The notes below the pieces were generated by a model. That model was not told the origin of the DNA. It made no database searches and was given only the letters and a program-made list of their open reading frames with translations. The translations under genes were made by a program, and so were the position numbers. This document shows, one piece after another, positions 1 to 11,200 of a stretch of DNA of 64,000 nucleotides (positions within the stretch are counted from its first letter, which is position 1; the number at the start of each line of letters is the position of its first letter). The stretch covers positions 1-64,000 of the forward strand of contig CAJNOL010001257.1 of NCBI GenBank assembly GCA_905250125.1, read 5' to 3'. Source of the stretch: Rotaria sordida. Taxonomy: Eukaryota; Rotifera; Eurotatoria; Philodinida; Philodinidae.

Positions 1-2050
1 TAACCTCTAGAGAAAGTCAGGGATCGAGACGAAAGCATTACATTAGTAGGAATACTTCATGCTATAATATGAACTATTGTAGTCAATTGAGTTTCGTTGA
101 ACTCGATGATTACTGGAAATATGACAAACATTCATCGCAATAGTAAGTGATAAACATTGGATTTATGATCTATCGATAAGATAAAAGTGTTCCAAATAAA
201 AATAATGTAGAAATAAAGAATTTTTATGGACAATAGTTGAGGCGAACAAATAAGACTCAAAATATTAGTTGGTAGTTTTGCTTGAGATATTCATTCAGAC
301 ATCCTTAAAAATTAGATGATTGTAACGAAAGAATACACTTACAACCACTGATACAATGTTAATCAGTGCTAGTGACTTATATCTTGCTAAAAATTTTTTA
401 CTCGTAAGTAAAATATCTTCTTAACTAAACTCTAAAAAAATTCTATTAATGAGTTTTGTCATAATATTTTCTAACTTTGGATGTGATATAATTATTCTGT
501 CTTTGACAAGTTGACGTCTTCAGTAGAGGTAAATATGTGATTCTTTTTTAGAGTTTGTATATGAGTCACTATCTGCTTTATTTTATTGTGTGGTGGTGGT
601 AATTCAGATATATATTTGTGAATTGAATCGAATGTTCGTGTCAGCAACAGTGTTAATCATGCATTTGAATTTATAAAGTTGGCGCTAGAAAAATTACAAG
701 CCTATTCCGTATGAAAAATATTTTATTGTATGCATAGAAATACTCTAATTTTGAAAACCTATCGAGTTGATTTCTTTATTCGTTCTGTTTTATAGTTTAG
801 ATCAAATGTGATGTCATTTGAATTATTTTCGAAAATTTATGAATCATAAGATATTGATATTTGTTTATTTGGAAAGAGAACTAACCAACATGATCAGAAT
901 AATAAAGCTAAAAAAGATCTAAAAAATATAATGTAGTCAAATTTATTTACAGAAATTTTGAAAAAAAAACTTTGTTTAACATGCGGTCCAAATTTGACTC
1001 CCATTTGCAAGGATAATTAGATTGTTGATCGAAATGAATTTTGTTGATAGTCAGATTGTCGAGAAATTATTGTCGAAAAATCTTGGTCGACACAACATTT
1101 TATGGAAGAGCACATTTCATTGAAACAACTTTTGCTTCTAGTCAATCATAGAAAGATAATTAGAAGACACGTTTGAAATTTTGTCCTGACGATAAAAGAA
1201 TGAGAAAAATAACACAGTTATCTTTTGACGAAACATTCCGTCAACAAAATATACTGCCAATAAAATATTCTGTTGACGAAATGCTTTTCTACAAAATATT
1301 TTCGACGAAAAGTCTGTCGACGAAATTTGAAAGTATTCTTAAGTCAAAACTTTCGCGACTAATTAAAAGAATCTGTGCCTTGATTCAGAACTTACAGACA
1401 TATCATCTGATCCGTTAATTCTTGACTATTTTCTGTTGATTGTTAGTCCTTGCAGTAAAATCTTTCCTCTTACTTTCTTTTTGACAATTTTTACACACTG
1501 CTACCATGAAAATAATGATGATCAATATGTTCGAAAGCATGTCTACTAGAATTATGTGATGCAAATCAAATTACATTATGTTCTTTTTACATTATCAAAT
1601 TGTTACTACACTGAAATATTGCTCAATTGTGTTACAAGTCAGATACTCGTTTTCTACTGCAAGAAAATATTGGAAATAATTGTTTATGCTTTCATTCGAA
1701 GTAAAAATATTATTAATTAATAATCAATATGAAAGGACCTATTCTTGCATTAGTAAAACCTAAAGATCCATTGTTTTTGGCAGAATTCATGTACCTATTC
1801 ATATTTTCCCCATACGACATATTCTACTTAAATAAAATGAGATATTTTAATCTTTGAAGAACATCAAAATAAATTTTACTTGATGCGTATCGTGAGAAGA
1901 AGACAAACAGAAATTTATCATCCGCTTCGACCGTCAGCATTACATACATTTATAACGATGATGATTATAACATCGTGAGAGCAAAATATATACATGTATA
2001 TTTATCTGAATAAGATACTTCTATCGACAAGTCTATATTAATATTTTAAG
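1..2050. other. AT-rich non-coding stretch
   Basis: No convincing gene or RNA is visible. Open frames here are short and lack protein-like composition. A loose cluster of degenerate TCGACGAAA-like words lies at about 1030-1330. The 5' exons of the ADP-ribosylglycohydrolase remnant that starts near 2051 would be expected here, including the usual GDALG-type N-terminal segment, but I could not find them. Confidence 0.6.
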
Positions 2051-3319
2051 TTAAAGCCTGGCCAATTTACTGATGATGGCTCAATGGCATTATGTTTAGC
2101 TGTCGCTTTATTGGGTAGTGACAGCAATACTTCACTTATTCATCCATCAGTTGTACAAATGAATTTATATCGACGTTGGTATGACACTGGTTATTTATCA
2201 TCAACTGGAGAATGTTTTGATATAGGAATAACTGTGCGCACTGCCCTAAACCCATTTATTTCTCATTATGATCAAGCTGAAAGTAATAAATTAACTAGTG
2301 CTACTGCTTACTATGGAAATGCAAGCAACAATGCATCTGGTAATGATTCGTTAATGCGATTAGCACCGATTCCCTTGCTTTATCATCAAGATCCTCTTAA
2401 TGCTATGATCGAAGCAGTTAATTCATCAAAGACTACGCATGCTTCATTACTATGTTTAGATTGTTGTAGAGTATACACGGCTTTAATCATTGGTGCTTTA
2501 CAAGGAAGTACTAAAGAGAAGCTATTGCATAGTGAGGAATTATAGGTTCCGGATGGTTTACCGAATGATTATTGGACGACAAAAGGAATCTCACCACTTG
2601 AACCATCTGTTCTTGCAGTGATGACTGGTTCATACAAACATTGTAATCCTCCTCAGATCAAAGCTTCAGGATTTGTTATCGAGACAGTGGAAGCAGCACT
2701 ATGGGCATTTTATCACACAAATTCATTTCAAGAAGGTGCACTAAAAGCAGTAAATTTAGGAGATGATGCTGATACAGTGGGAGCAATTTATGGCATGTTG
2801 GCAGGAGCTTATCATGGAGTTAATGTCATACCCACCGAATGAAAGGAGAAATGTAGTTTTCAAGGCTTAGTGTAAACAATAGTAGATGAAATATTAATAC
2901 AATCACAGCAGCTAAGGGCAACGGCAGAGAAGAAAGCAGCTCCATCCAATAAGCCATCACTGATATATAGAAAAGTATTGGAAGTATACAATGAACTAGC
3001 TACATTTTATTCAGGAACGATTAAACGTCGTGTATTGCCTTGTCCTAAGCAATATAAATCTATTAAACAATTTGATGAAGACACCACACAATTTCACTCA
3101 ATTTATGAGAATACTCTCAAGTCAATTCAATTGCGAGAAGAATGGAAAGAAGCTACTACCAATGATGAAAAGCAGTTGATTTTGAGTCGTTCTGATTCAA
3201 TTTTAAAAGAATTTCTACGTCTCATCGAGGAAGATAAACATTTATTAACCATAAAGTGGTCAAGAAACTTGAATCATCTCCAAGTACACAAACGTCTTGC
3301 CGCTACTACTTACTCATAA
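2051..3319 (+). pseudogene. ADP-ribosylglycohydrolase (DraG/ARH family) pseudogene
   Basis: The family removes ADP-ribose from modified proteins or nucleotides in a Mg-dependent hydrolysis. Reading one frame from 2051 shows the family motifs: FTDDGSMALCLA (first metal site), GNDSLMRLAPIP, THAS..C and GDDADTVGAIYGMLAGAYHG (second metal site). The coding sequence then continues for about 145 residues as a charged, helical-looking C-terminal extension to 3319. This same frame is interrupted by TAG at 2543, TGA at 2840 (where relatives usually carry the Trp of an IPxEW-like segment) and TAA at 2873. No frameshift is needed to read through. The upstream part of the fold is missing: the frame begins behind a possible splice acceptor (TTTTAAG, 2044-2050) with no recognisable 5' exon. 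Three different stop codons argue for a decaying paralogue and against stop-codon reassignment. Family assignment is secure; pseudogene status is likely. Confidence 0.85.
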
Positions 3320-4329
3320 CAGCCTATAAAGTTTATCGCTATCAGACAGCAGCTGAATCTCTCTTTATCAAATCAACCACGTTTTTTTCTTAACATATCT
3401 ATAGCTGCTGTATTGGCAAATCATCTTCGAAAAATATGCGAAATAAAACAATAGCATGAGAGTGTATCCAGTAACTCAGCTATCCTGTTCAACTGAAGTA
3501 TGAACGTGTGATGGCAATAGAAACTTTCCGAATGCTATTTTTCCTCTTTTTATGAAACTCTCATAATAACCACGATTTTTAAGGCACCCATTAAAGTATG
3601 TTCGTAAAAGAGAGCCATTTTTCGACTCTTCTTTCCTCTGTCTGCTTTTTTTCGCTTTTTACAAGACCCTATTTCCCTTCTTGTATGGATGCGTGCTGTA
3701 ATTCTTTTCTGACAAATTTATGTGCACATTTTCTTTACTCGGTCTTAGAAAAAAAAGCATACAAAAGCGTGAAAAAAGAACAGTATCATAACCGCTATTT
3801 TCGAGTAACGAATTACAATCTAAATTATAATTAAGAGAGAGAGAACGTCACAGAACCATCCTACCGTTCATATAGCCAGCTGGAGAAAAATTTTTGATTT
3901 TCAATTTATATATCTCAAATAAAAGAAACAGCCGAGTCGTGCTCAAATTCAAAATATCAGGTCATCTCATTTTGTCCATGGAAAATGCGAGCTGAAACAC
4001 TCTTTCATGCGAGAATGTTATGCATTCCACGATTCCAGGAACGAGAAACACTCTCGCAGGAAAGGATAAGTAACAAAGTTTACCAACCTTCGTACATTGA
4101 AAAAATACTGCAGAATGCAAGTTTGAGATGTGTTTCTGTTCCTTTGGGAATGGAACGCTGACATGCTACATCACTCACGCTTCAATTTTTTTTGAAATAG
4201 ATGAAGTCTCGCTTTTTCCTCTTTGATACAGCAAGAATCACGTGAAAATACATTAGAATAAAATTGCACAAACAAAATAGTAGAATCATATATGATGAAA
4301 CATGTATCAAAAATAAGATTAGAAAAAGA
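3320..4329. other. Intergenic, no gene seen
   Basis: AT-rich sequence without coding-like open frames or recognisable repeats. The open frame at 3598-3834 has the composition of random sequence. Confidence 0.5.
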
Positions 4330-4780
4330 TTAAGCCGTATTATTCGATAATATCTCTCTAGCCAAAGAACAACAAGCCCATTTAAGTATCATCCATCGAC
4401 CTGATGGTATTTTACATTTTGTTGGCGCATCTGGATGTGAACATGGTATTGTAGCTACTTTTTTCCATCCGCGATGATGTAATTTCCATAATCTTGCAAT
4501 ACGAATTTTTAACCCACGTTGTCTAACATATGCATATTCTTTATTAACAAGATGTCTTAATATATGTGGTGGACTAAATGGAACACTACGATCACGTGGT
4601 AATATACCCATACCACCACCAATGCATAAATTATTTATATCAGCATCAACTTCACCATCCACATAAGATCCATCAAGAGCAAATTCAACTTTTATACTAC
4701 CATATTTATTGTAATTATTAATGGGTGTTAATACTAATATACCTAAATAATCTTTTGATGTAGCACTAGGTGATTTTAAT
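4330..4780 (-). pseudogene. Partial gene of unknown family, 3' portion only
   Basis: A minus-strand open frame runs from about 4780 down to the stop at 4330. It looks protein-coding: strongly biased AT-ending codons, and long conserved-looking stretches such as KYGSIKVEFALDGSYVDGEV, GGGMGILPRDRSVPFSPPH and RLWKLHHRGWKKVATIPC. It contains five cysteines and several tryptophans. I do not recognise the family. The first Met is at 4662, but coding character clearly continues upstream of it, so the gene is cut at its 5' side or spliced there; a possible acceptor (ACCTAG) lies near 4768. Just upstream is a G-rich/C-rich telomere-like hairpin (4782-4833), and an in-frame stop lies on its near side. 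Either the 5' exons lie farther away or this is a truncated remnant. Confidence 0.5.
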
Positions 4781-4781
4781 C

Positions 4782-4833
4782 GGGGGTGGGTTTATCGTAT
4801 AACTTCATCTACACCCACGCCCACACCCAAAAT
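4782..4833. repeat. Telomere-like GGGTGGG / CCCACACCC hairpin
   Basis: A G-rich tract (CGGGGGTGGG) followed by TTTATCG and about 15 bases of spacer, then a C-rich tract (ACACCCACGCCCACACCC). The two tracts can pair as a hairpin. The arrangement recurs near 58865, 58965 and, more degenerate, elsewhere in the window. The C-rich strand resembles repeats of CCCACA, complementary to TGTGGG-type telomeric DNA reported for bdelloids. Confidence 0.6.
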
Positions 4834-4894
4834 CAAATTCAGCAAAATAAGCAAGATGTAAACAGATGACTCTCTATTATTGAAATTACTTTAG

Positions 4895-5098
4895 GTCAAT
4901 TATATCACTTGAAATCAATTAAAGAATTCACTCGACAATTACTTATCTTTTATGTTCAATTAGAATTTCTTCAATCACGATACTAACCAACGATATCAAT
5001 TAAACACTAGAGAGTTGGTTTTACTAAATGAATTTTTTTACTCTCATCAAATTTATTTTTTATGTAATCAATTAAAATACATTTATAATTCAGGATAA
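4895..5098 (+). pseudogene. Frameshifted terminal exon of an unknown gene
   Basis: A plausible splice acceptor (TTACTTTAG, ending 4894) is followed by an open stretch rich in Leu, Gln, Tyr and Arg to a TAA at 4984. The adjacent +1 frame then continues the same composition from 4988 to a TAA at 5096-5098. Joining the two requires a shift of one base near 4984-4987. The continuous coding-like character on both sides suggests one degenerate exon of about 65 codons. The family is not recognised and no upstream exon was found. Confidence 0.35.
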
Positions 5099-7770
5099 AT
5101 ACAACTAAAACTGATGTCACTATTTAAATTAACTCAAAAGACTTTATTATGTCAATAAAGAAAAAACAAGATCTCAGAATAGTTACGATTATTGAAAATT
5201 GTCATAAAAAGTTGCGCGATGTTTCAAATATGTTTACTATAGAATAACCGAAAATACACTTCTGCAAAAACGAAATTCTTCTATTTACTTTATAAGGGAA
5301 GTAGTGTTTTATACTGTTTATATTCTCGTGGTTTTTGTGTATCAGCAGATTTTTTAAAAATTGGGAAGGTGGCTTAGAGGATTGCAGGACATTTGCAGGT
5401 TGGCAGTTATGGAAGTGTCATTAAGTTCGGATTCATCACCGATAGAGTAATGGTAACTCAATGAATAGAAAAGCCTATGATGTAGTGTATTGATTAGAAT
5501 TTATTCTGAATTATCAGTTTTGCACTGATGAAAGTACTTGTAAGAGTTCTAACAGAATTCAGTTGTGTCGAGTTCAGGAACGGTGTCTACCGTTTGTTCG
5601 ATCGCTTAGATGTTAGTTGTGTGCCTTTGGATTTAGAATAAAGTAGTATCTTATTGGGAAAAGCTATTCAATATTGGCATTGGACTTAATGAAAGGAAGT
5701 GAAATGTTTCGGAAGATTTTTAGAGTGATCTCTTAGATAGGTTGAAAGTGATTGAATGTTGAAACGCATGGGAGCAGGAGTTCGACGTCGTTTCTTGGGA
5801 ACTGGATTGTCTATAATCCTTAGCTGTTGTCGTATTTCAGTAATGTGTTTAGGAAAGTATGTGCTTGGTTTGTATTCTCAGTTCACATCTTGTAGTGATG
5901 AGAATCCAAATGGTGAGGCTTCAAAGTTCGGTGGCAATTTTCTGCTGTAATGTTCCACAGTTTGAAGATCGGCAATGGATATTTATGAGGATGCTCTGAT
6001 AAATAGGCCGATGCTGGTTGTCAATGTAATGCATTAGAGAGATTCAGAATGATTTTAAATTAACTGTCGCATCTTATATGTCGGAAAGTATAGACATTCC
6101 GTTCTATTGGAAGTTCAGGAATTGAGAAATAGATTTGCCTAGCTGGAAGCCCATTTCTATTTTCGTTATATATTCATGTGAAACATAAGGTCGACATTTG
6201 AGCTTGAGAATTAGGACGAAAAAGTTACAAAACTTAGACATTTCAGGTGCCCCAGGAAGGATAAATAACTTTTAAGCAGAATTCTTTAGTTGTGATTGCA
6301 ATACCCTATCGCTTTGTAAAGTTTCGGTGCAAAGTGTTAGATAAATTGTGTGAACTCTTCCATTCGAAACATGAAAGTTGACGTCCGCAAAACAAAATTC
6401 TAAACGACAACAACGTGGTTAGTTTTTCGAAGCAAAATGCTAATTTTTCCAATTTCAATCTTTTGTATAATATGATATGAGCATATAACTAGTTACTTTG
6501 TAATAGTCATACGTCTCTATATGCCTCAAATTATCAATAAGAATTTTAGAATTAGTTGAAAGTGAATTATCTTTTTACGGTTGCCATTAGAAGTACTAGT
6601 TTTCAAGTAAATGTTGGAATAATGCTTAAAAAATCCTTACAGCTCTGCAAAAGCAGGGCATTTCGAACTCTACTATGTTTATTTGCAGAGACATAGCATG
6701 CTGATTGTATTTAATCAGAAGATATTCAATAGTCTTATTACACTCAATAGCATCTTTTCTTTTGATTCGGCTAAATGTAAGGGTGAAATTTTACAACCGA
6801 TTCAGTTCAGTCCGTAAAGAAATCGGAGTTTCTTTAGTAATGCTATGTTTTGACGAATTTTGTGAGATACTAGAGGATAGAAGGAATTTTATAACACCAG
6901 ATATCTGATTTGCACATATTTTAAGCATGCTACAATGCAGTTTACAAAGCTGACGGCTTGCTCTTTCATATTAAGTAGTGCACCTTTGCATTTTCAACTT
7001 TTTAAAAATAAATCATCGAACAGTGTGGCAGAAAAGTTTTACCACAGCCTTTTATTATGAATACAGAAAAAAAATATTCAGATTATACATAAACTAATTT
7101 TTTATAAGGACTAACCCATATCTTCTGGGTCACTCGAGAACATCAACTGCGATTTAGCTAGTGATATTAACGTTAGTGATACTATGGAGTACCATATTCA
7201 TGAGTTTGTCCTTCATGGTGGCATGTTTTTATTTATCGATTTTTGATTGACTTACATTTTGACGAGTGGTAATTTTTCACTCGTCGTGGTGAGTAATCGT
7301 GTTGTGGTAGCTTCACACAGATTATATTTATTGATTTTACATTTGAAAATATATGTGAAGGTTTGAAATTTTAATCATAGACATTTACCAGACAATCAGC
7401 TCGACTGTTCTCTTTACTTGTATTACTAGTTAATTTTTATTGGTTAAGTGCATACTGATTCTCAAATAGTTTATAAACCGACTGATTCTCTGCGGTTGAG
7501 ATAAATAAAATCTTCTGTATACTATGGATTTTTTGCTACACTATACTTCTTTCTTGTAATTCTGAAGTCAGTTCATTATTTGAATGAATAAAAAAGGGTA
7601 AAGAGTTGATTTCATTTCTTATTTTTTAAACTTGGTCATACTTATTATCAATCTGCACTTTGCGTTTTTTTTTCTATGCTAGATATGATATATGCGTAGT
7701 TTCTTGTTGATTTTTTATTTCTGTTTATTCAAAAGGCCATTTGGTAATTTTTGAAGATGATAACAAACAT
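5099..7770. other. Intergenic, no gene seen
   Basis: AT-rich sequence. The open frames at 5756-5950 and 6705-6908 have no family motifs or protein-like codon bias, and I do not regard them as genes. Confidence 0.5.
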
Positions 7771-7780
7771 ATATATAAGG
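7771..7780 (+). promoter_or_regulatory. Candidate TATA box of the defensin-like peptide gene
   Basis: The sequence CATATATATAAGG lies about 130 bases before the ATG at 7908. A possible splice acceptor (TTATTTTTAG) at about 7877-7886 leaves room for a short 5'UTR intron. This is inferred from position only. Confidence 0.3.
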
Positions 7781-7907
7781 GTAGTTTGAATTTAATAAAA
7801 GGTATTATTTATAGTTAGAAGCACACTGTTTGATTAAAGAAAACTTTCTTTCTTGACGTTTCATCTAAGCTTTGTTTTATTTTTAGATATATATAATCTG
7901 TGAAATA

Positions 7908-8162
7908 ATGAATCGATTGATTCTTTTTTTAATACTTTGTTTTACTTTCTTATTAATTACACAAAAATCCAGTGTACATGCTGATACATGTTTACATAAT
8001 GAACCTTCAAAATGTACACAAGCTGATAATGCAAATGAAATAACAGATCAAGAGAATGATCAATGCAATAATTTATGTATTAATGCAGGACATGTATCAG
8101 GACATTGTTCAGTATCATCAGACTGTTTTCAATATTGTTTATGTCAAGAAAAAGGATTGTAA
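7908..8162 (+). CDS. Small secreted defensin-like (CS-alpha-beta pattern) peptide
   Basis: Predicted 84-residue protein. Residues 1-25 form a hydrophobic signal peptide ending near VHA, so the product should be secreted. The mature part has eight cysteines at residues 28, 36, 53, 57, 67, 73, 77 and 79. They include CxxxC (53-57), GxC (65-67) and CxC (77-79), the hallmark order of the cysteine-stabilised alpha-beta fold shared by invertebrate and plant defensins. The stretch between Cys36 and Cys53 is acidic, as in a propeptide or long loop. ATG 7908 is the first in frame, and a polyA signal (AATAAA) lies at 8202-8207, 40 bases after the stop. Function in innate defence is inferred from the cysteine pattern; no specific family member is recognised. 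Confidence 0.7.
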   Translation: MNRLILFLILCFTFLLITQKSSVHADTCLHNEPSKCTQADNANEITDQENDQCNNLCINAGHVSGHCSVSSDCFQYCLCQEKGL

Positions 8163-8207
8163 AAACATTTTTCTTTCTTATCTTTTTAAAATATATGTTA
8201 AAATAAA

Positions 8208-11200
8208 AGAAAGTTGACACTAATTTCTATTTAAAAAAATATCGATTGATTCACGACAGTCTTGATAAATCAAATGAGACGACTTTTGCTCAATTCTAGC
8301 TGTGACTTAGTCCTATGATTAATAGGATTTTAAATGATCCTATTGTTTTCAGATTATTCAATGTTTTTTTTTTTTATATAGAATTAGTTATTCGATAAAT
8401 TAATTTATATCATTACACAAGAATAGCTTATTACTAGTTGTTTCTAAATGATTAGTTCTATTATATTTATCAATAGCAATAAAGATCCAGGAATACAAGA
8501 GCAAAAATCATCATAATGTAGGCATATCCTTATGATGTCTATTTTGATTTTGGAATGAATAGATTTAATCTATCATGGTAGTAGTAGCATAATAATTTTA
8601 AAATATCATTGTATTTGTGTTGACAGGGTTTTGGGTTCAATAAGAAGAAAATATTTCAAACTAAGCTTTGGTCGATAAAATGGATCAAAATCATGGCGTT
8701 AACCTTTATCTCTAATTTTTCTTTACCAGATTGAGATAAAATCAATCGATTTACTTGAAATTCGCCGCAATGTCGAAGATAGATAGATAAAATATTATAT
8801 GCATTATCTTTTTCCACTGTAATAAGTATTTACATACCATGCCAACACTTTTTTAATTTTTAGACCTTTCTCCTCTTTGTCTGTCAACTCTTGTCAATAC
8901 TCACACCTGTTCGGATTCAAAAATGCGAAATCGCAGTTCTATGAATCTTCAGTCCATGTTATACAACTCAAGTATCTTCTTGCCTAAATCATACTCATTT
9001 GATTACTTGACTGATGTGCAGGGATCCATATGAGGCCCCATAAATTAGTATCAGTTCGATTTGATGATTGAGTTTAGAATTCGGATTGATTTGCATTCAT
9101 ACAAATATATGACAAGAAATGTCAACAATTAGATAATGCATTAAACTGTTATTATGACAATACATTAGTAAATGTGATCAAAACGCACATAATTTGTTTT
9201 CACTAGTGTATTATTTTTTCTACTAATTCAACCATATGTATGTTAAGAATACACAAGGTATATAAGTTGTAGTGTGTAGAATAGCTTTAGAGTTAAGTAT
9301 TATGCTACAAAATTAGCCGAAGAAAGTCCTATTATATATCATTCGATGCAGCAGAAAATGTCTAACGAAACTTTATAAAAATATACATGATATACAATAC
9401 CTATCAAACTTTTACACAGATACTATCGGCTAGCTAGCTTGCATGCTCTATTCTCTATTATTCGAAAAAATCCTGGTACAATTTTTTTATGCATAGATAG
9501 CTTTTAGTATGCTGTGGATAATTGCATACATATCGGAGTTTGAAATCCTGGGACAATATCTTATATTATTACTATAGGAATGTCGTTATAATATCAACTA
9601 TATTAGAAACCAAATTGCTAATGCAGCATGAGAGTAGTATCCTACAACTATTGAGCATCAGGATAACTACAAAAAGAGGCTAGTACTTGGTTTAAGTGGA
9701 ATTAGATGTATGCATATATTGGCAAGGTTTCTAATGTGCTGATTGGAATCAAATTCTGATAATGTTGTGTGCATTGGTACGTGCACATGTTGAATTGGAA
9801 ATTTTACGCTTGGATCTGTCAGATCTATAGACCCAACATGCTCTTCCGAATAGCTTCGGCGCTTTTTAATTAACTAACGAGGGACCTACTCCAACTGGTA
9901 TCCATCGTTTGAGATCATATTGAACTGAGAAGAAGACTTCAGTAAGATTAACAAAAATCTAAAAAGGTTATTCTCTAAGAACCTTTAGCACAGATTTATG
10001 ACCGATTTACTGGACTTTCGACTGATTTGTGGATATAAGATGTGAGAATATTCTCTCACCCACAATGACGCTCATATCCACGGTGTATCAAGATCATTGA
10101 AGTAGTTCGCAGATTTCGAAATATCTTCTTCATTGGATTGTGTCACCGAAAGGCTAGGGACTCAATAATTATAAATCGCTTCGTAGATTTATCCGTTGAT
10201 AACTCTTAAAAAGAGTTACAAACAATTCTCAAATTCAGTCTCGTATAATGAGAAACTAGCTTCTTCCATATCTCTGATTAGTTTCTGCTCGGTTAGATTA
10301 ATAATATCGGCAATTCTAAATGGTTATAGACTGGTTGAGGTGTTCACGGACAAAGACAATACTTTGGTTTCACTCGATTTTTTACTTGTATTCGATTGAT
10401 TTTCCTAAACAACCTATATTTTGCCCAAAACGAAGAAAATGTCCAAGAATACACCAATTTTATTTCTAAGAAACTTTACTTTTTAAGCAAAATATAGTTA
10501 AAGTTCAAAGTATTGTATTTATAAGGAAAGTTCTTTGAAATAATTCCTTTTTTTACCAGTCTATTCCTACTAAATTCATGAAATACTAAAAATGATTGAT
10601 GTTACTGATGCTCTTAGATCTCTGAGATAAATCAATATTGTTTAAAGATATTCCTCTCTTTCAAATATATAGAGTCGTCTACTATATGTGCACAAGCTGT
10701 TGAAAATATATCATTTTTTTAATTTTCTAAAAACAAAAGCTTGAACTTTTCTTTGTTGCCAACGATCAGTTCGCATTCTCTATTTAGTTCTATATATAAG
10801 AATCAGTAACTCAAATTATTCTTCCGATCTTTCAGAAGGCTTTTCTTGAAACTTATGTATTTTTCGAGTCTCTCAGACAAGGTTTCTTTCTCTTTCACAA
10901 AAGGGTGAAGCACATGTCGATATGAAAAAATAAAACAATCAATGTTTTAAGAGAGCTTCAGAATATAGTAGATGTAAGATCGAATTTTTCACAAAAAAGA
11001 CGCTCGTATTGACAGTGTTTGAAGAAAAATGTCCGGATTACTTGATGATAAGTCAAAGACATTTTCAGTCTGTCTACTGACGAAAGCCACAATATTTTAA
11101 TCTTTCTTGTAGTTATCAAATTAAGATTACAAATTACAACAAATGTGTTTAGATATTTTTTGACTGTTCTAATGTCAGTATCTAATAGAAAAATAGCTGA

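Noticed and set aside
2084-2842. Stop-codon reassignment or readthrough in the glycohydrolase ORF
   Set aside because: All three stop codons (TAG, TGA, TAA) interrupt the same frame, and other genes in the window end normally at such codons. Pseudogene decay is simpler.
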